This document shows, piece after piece, positions 61,040 to 64,000 of a stretch of DNA of 64,000 nt. Positions within the stretch are counted from its first letter, which is position 1. The number at the start of each line of letters is the position of its first letter. The position numbers were made by a program, and so were the translations under genes. Source of the stretch: Cherax quadricarinatus (taxonomy: Eukaryota > Arthropoda > Malacostraca > Decapoda > Parastacidae); the NCBI RefSeq assembly GCF_038502225.1, contig NC_091312.1, positions 27,405,190 to 27,469,189 of the forward strand. Reading direction: 5' to 3'. The notes beneath the pieces are model-generated. The model saw nothing but the letters and a program-made list of their open reading frames with translations, did no database searches and was not told the origin of the DNA.

Positions 61040-61195
61040 TGCCGGATTATGAAGGTAAGCCACGGGTCGCAAAAGTTGTTTTTATTGCGACAATACTTTG
61101 TTCTGTGTTTAGTTTCGTTAAGCTTATGACTTGTTGAAGCTCTACACAGAGCGAAACGCTGCCACAAGAAAAGTTTCTTTTGCAACCTATGTCTT
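61040..61195. mobile_element. Inverted pair of stem-loop repeat ends
   Basis: A degenerate minus-oriented arm ('gggtcgcaaaagttgttttt' ... 'gtttagtttcgttaag', 61062-61122) faces a plus-oriented arm ('gacttgttgaagctctacac' + 'agagcgaaacgctgcc', 61128-61165, then 'agaaaagtttcttttgcaacc'). The plus arm has a GCTCT-acac-AGAGC hairpin followed by GAAACG. The box reads TTGTTGA. Confidence 0.6.
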
Positions 61196-61619
61196 ATTCT
61201 TCAGTAGTGTCGACAATACGCTATTGGGTCCCTGAATTGCTGGAGTTGACCATAATAAGTGTCCATCAATCATCATTGACGTCCTTCTTGAGCGTTGGTG
61301 CGAGAATCAGACAAACTCAAATAGATGGAACAAGAAATCGTGCAATTCAACCAGAGACATCAGAGCAAGTGTTCAGATAATTCTGTTTTAACTGCTCCTT
61401 TGTAAACTACGTGGCAAAGCTGGAGAAAACTGAAGGCAAAAATTATAAAAGTCTCTGACTTACTTATTATCCTCCTACCTCCCTCATGCACAATTACACA
61501 GCCCTTCACCCACTGTGTCTCGTCTTTCCCAACAACACAATTATTACCATGAAGATATATTCTTGAAAGCTGGTGTCGAATATTCTTAACTGTGTATCGT
61601 CGTGTCTTGTGTTGCACCA
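61196..61619. other. No identifiable gene
   Basis: Unassigned. Confidence 0.4.
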
Positions 61620-61624
61620 CTCTC

Positions 61625-61662
<38 letters not shown>
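61620..61662. repeat. (TC)n microsatellite
   Basis: About 43 bases of TC. Confidence 0.96.
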
Positions 61663-61663
<1 letters not shown>

Positions 61664-61664
<1 letters not shown>

Positions 61665-61760
61665 GATGCTGCACTCTACTTTGTTGATGTTGCAATGTAT
61701 TTTGTTGATGTTGCACTGTGCTTTGTTGATGTCCCTCTGCTCTTGGTTGATGTTTCACTT
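61664..61760. repeat. ~21-bp tandem array, about five copies
   Basis: GATGTTGCACTGTGCTTTGTT-like units, more diverged to the right. Confidence 0.9.
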
Positions 61761-61769
61761 ATCTCTATT

Positions 61770-61880
61770 AGTAAGTTTATTTAGGCACAGGTATAGACAA
61801 GTACAATTATCATACATAGTGTAAATAGCCCAGGATAACCCCAAAAAAAGTCAAACATAGTGACTTGTGTTCATTGTGGT
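61770..61880 (-). mobile_element. LINE 3' UTR fragment, minus strand
   Basis: The reverse complement contains 'ggggttatcctgggctattt' and 'ctatgtatgataattgtact', matching the 3' UTR at 23700-23760. The end 'gcctaaataaac' corresponds to 'cctgaataaattta' before the (TTAC)n tail there. No coding part is attached. Confidence 0.75.
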
Positions 61881-64000
61881 CCTTGTAATATCATATAATT
61901 TAAACATTAAAAGTTAAAATAACTAATTAACTCAGCTGTGTGAAAATCAGTTACAGTTGATGTAGTTATGCTGTCCATTTTAACTCACTGATCGCCGACA
62001 TTCTTCTCCGCAATGATTTTCTGAAATTCGTAGCAATTTTGTGTTTAGAGAAGAACAAAGTCAAAGTTTCCTGCAAACTTTACTGTCCGACGCTTTCTTA
62101 GAACGACGGATTGGTCACCTCTATTTTCCATGACTCGTTCCTCTGCATGCAGTCTTCAATTAAGGAAGGTGCCTGGGTGACGCTGTGGATCTCGTGATCC
62201 AAGGAAGTCTACTCATCCTACCCCCTTCCTTGGATTGAGCCTGAATGCCTCATTTCCCAGGCTCTGTATACTATTTCGACAAAGTCAAACAGGCTGAATT
62301 ATCTGAAGTCCTTGATAGATGTCGAATGCAGACGATTAATTTTGACTTAAAATTAACTTAGTTATCTCTCAGAATTTATTTAATCGTACTCAACCTGTCT
62401 AATTAACTCAGCCAAAATTTAGATAGCATTATTTAACATCAATGAAGCATATTAAATTCGTAATATTCAGATTGGTTTTCGCTGAGATTTTGCATTAATA
62501 AATATATCCTCAGCCTGTCACAGCGATCATTACTTAATAAGCCAAGATGTCAAGTTCTACTTGATAATAAAGACATAGTTGTAACTTCGCCCCATTGAGA
62601 AGAACATCTCAGTAGTTGCTAAGAATGTGTCTGGAGAGGACTGTAAAGGCCTACTAGCGAATGACAAGCTTAACGCACCAAGGATTTCCAATTGGCTGTT
62701 CCTAATTCCTAACTGTACATGCTACTCGACTCTGCTACCATTCACAATAATGCAGCTCTCAGCCTCACAGTCATTATACACAAACGTTGATGTACTTGTG
62801 GGACTGTGGAAGATAATTTTAATCTGTATGGTTACATCTGACATATATATTATTGAAAAAGATTGAAGGACACGCAGAGGTTAATGATGTCATCATAAAA
62901 AGTCTGGTAACGGCCCACTGCCCTCCACAAAAAGGCATCTCAACTCTGCAAATTCAATGACAGGCAAGTGCATTCTGGTGGAGTCACCATCGTACTCTAA
63001 TCTGCAGGTAAGGTGTTGGTGTTGCTTGTTTGATAGGTACCCCAAGCAAAAGCAAATGTATTGTGCTTTGGGGAGGTTTTTATTATAGTTTTTAAAGTTG
63101 ATTACTGTATTAAGCATGATCGTTTAAGACAGACGAATTTTAATTAATATTCTCAAAAAACTTAAGTACATTCAAGTATAGGTTCTAACAAGCATATTTT
63201 TAGTTTGTTTTTACAAGCCAACCTGTTACTGGTGTACTTGTTACGTTAATGGCTCCTTTGCCATGTCCTCTCAAGTCTTGTGTTGATTATTTCTAAGTGT
63301 GTGGTACCCCATCTTCTACTTTGCGTTTCTTACGTCTATTATTCTTCATTTAAATATTCCTGCTGCATTGCTCAATTCATTGGGAGTGTCTCTTTAAATG
63401 TTTAATGTGGTCCTCAGTGCATGCGAGAACATTCGGGTGCAACTTGCCGTACTGGTTATCCTTGAGAAAGCTCTCTTCCTTGCAGTCCGTGACTACTGAT
63501 GCGTATCTGGCCACGTTCTCGCGATGAGTTCACAGATCCAACATTAACCCTACATAGACGTAATGTTATGTAGCAGAAATTAAGCCTGTTTTGATCAGTT
63601 CATTTTGTTCTGCATTAGTTTTAGGTTTTATGAACCTTTATATTCTAGTACATACTTAGAGAATTTATTATAGCGGAAATATCTGCTTAGATCTATCTGT
63701 AACGTCATTAAAATATTTTTATGTGTGTAATCAAGGTGTTCATCTTATTAATTGTTCTTTTCATCAATTTAAACGCTGATGGCACTTGAGAGACTAAATG
63801 AAACGTTTATTGAAATAAAACAAGTTGTCATGAATCACTTACAGATATTGTCAATTTCTTTTATATATAAAACTTGGAATCCGTGCAGAAACTACAGAAT
63901 GCTTCTACTGGTAGGCTTCAAATTTACAGCTTTTTAAGGAAGGCAAGGTTCGCATTGCTCCTGGACTGCGTAAGTCTGAGTTTTGCCAGTTTTATTAAAT
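61881..64000. other. Long stretch without identifiable genes
   Basis: More than 2 kb, AT-rich, with no array, element end or domain that I recognise. Frames at 62627-62866 (plus) and 62893-63117 (minus) are unconvincing. This could be single-copy intergenic or intronic DNA. Confidence 0.45.

Overview
The window looks like intergenic, repeat-dominated nuclear DNA of an animal, most likely a decapod crustacean. I infer this from long dinucleotide arrays, many non-LTR retrotransposon tails, tRNA-derived SINEs, pogo/Tigger and hAT relics, and several repeat families I recognise as common in crayfish, lobster and shrimp DNA. I find no convincing host protein gene, no rRNA and no functional tRNA gene. 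Every protein-like stretch I can identify derives from a transposable element, and nearly all are broken.

Layout. 0-5 kb: a 41-bp satellite cut by the window edge, microsatellites, an inverted stem-loop repeat pair, a LINE 3' end and a hAT transposase relic. 5-15 kb: a second stem-loop pair, LINE fragments, a 26-bp array and long stretches without recognisable content. 15.6-18.65 kb (minus): the best-preserved element, a CR1/L2-group LINE whose endonuclease and reverse-transcriptase parts are separated by one stop codon and one frameshift. 19.3-22.7 kb: a G-rich 20-bp minisatellite. 23-28 kb: LINE tails, a 22-bp array, two stem-loop palindromes and a 21-bp repeat array that reverses direction twice. 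28-33.7 kb: a decayed minisatellite, a MITE embedded in a TA array with a hairpin element nested inside it, and a minus-strand LINE. 33.9-41 kb: LINE ends coupled to CA/TG arrays, another stem-loop pair, and a second copy each of the minus-strand LINE and the MITE. 41-44.3 kb: a polypurine tract, a tRNA-like 243-bp tandem array and a third MITE copy. 44.7-48.5 kb: a LINE whose tail has expanded into a 56-bp satellite, then 58-, 28- and 22-bp arrays. 49-53 kb: a complete short hAT element with exact 8-bp target duplications, a GC-rich retroposon and a tRNA-derived SINE. 53.8-58.3 kb: a 42/38-bp minisatellite with nested higher-order duplications. 58.8-59.7 kb: a 909-bp Tigger-like element. The last 4 kb hold one LINE tail and otherwise little I can identify.

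The strongest candidate for something under-described is a structural motif recurring in unrelated-looking repeats: a CTGANGA-like box, a short hairpin, then GAAAC. It sits in head-to-head inverted pairs at about 3.5-3.9, 5.4-5.7, 26.2, 26.6, 35.9-36.05 and 61.1 kb, with remnants elsewhere. The order resembles the hammerhead ribozyme core, which is known from Penelope-like elements and retrozymes. I did not demonstrate a complete ribozyme fold at any copy. The other main theme is satellite birth: LINE tails, tRNA-like SINEs and short units that have been amplified, inverted and homogenised.
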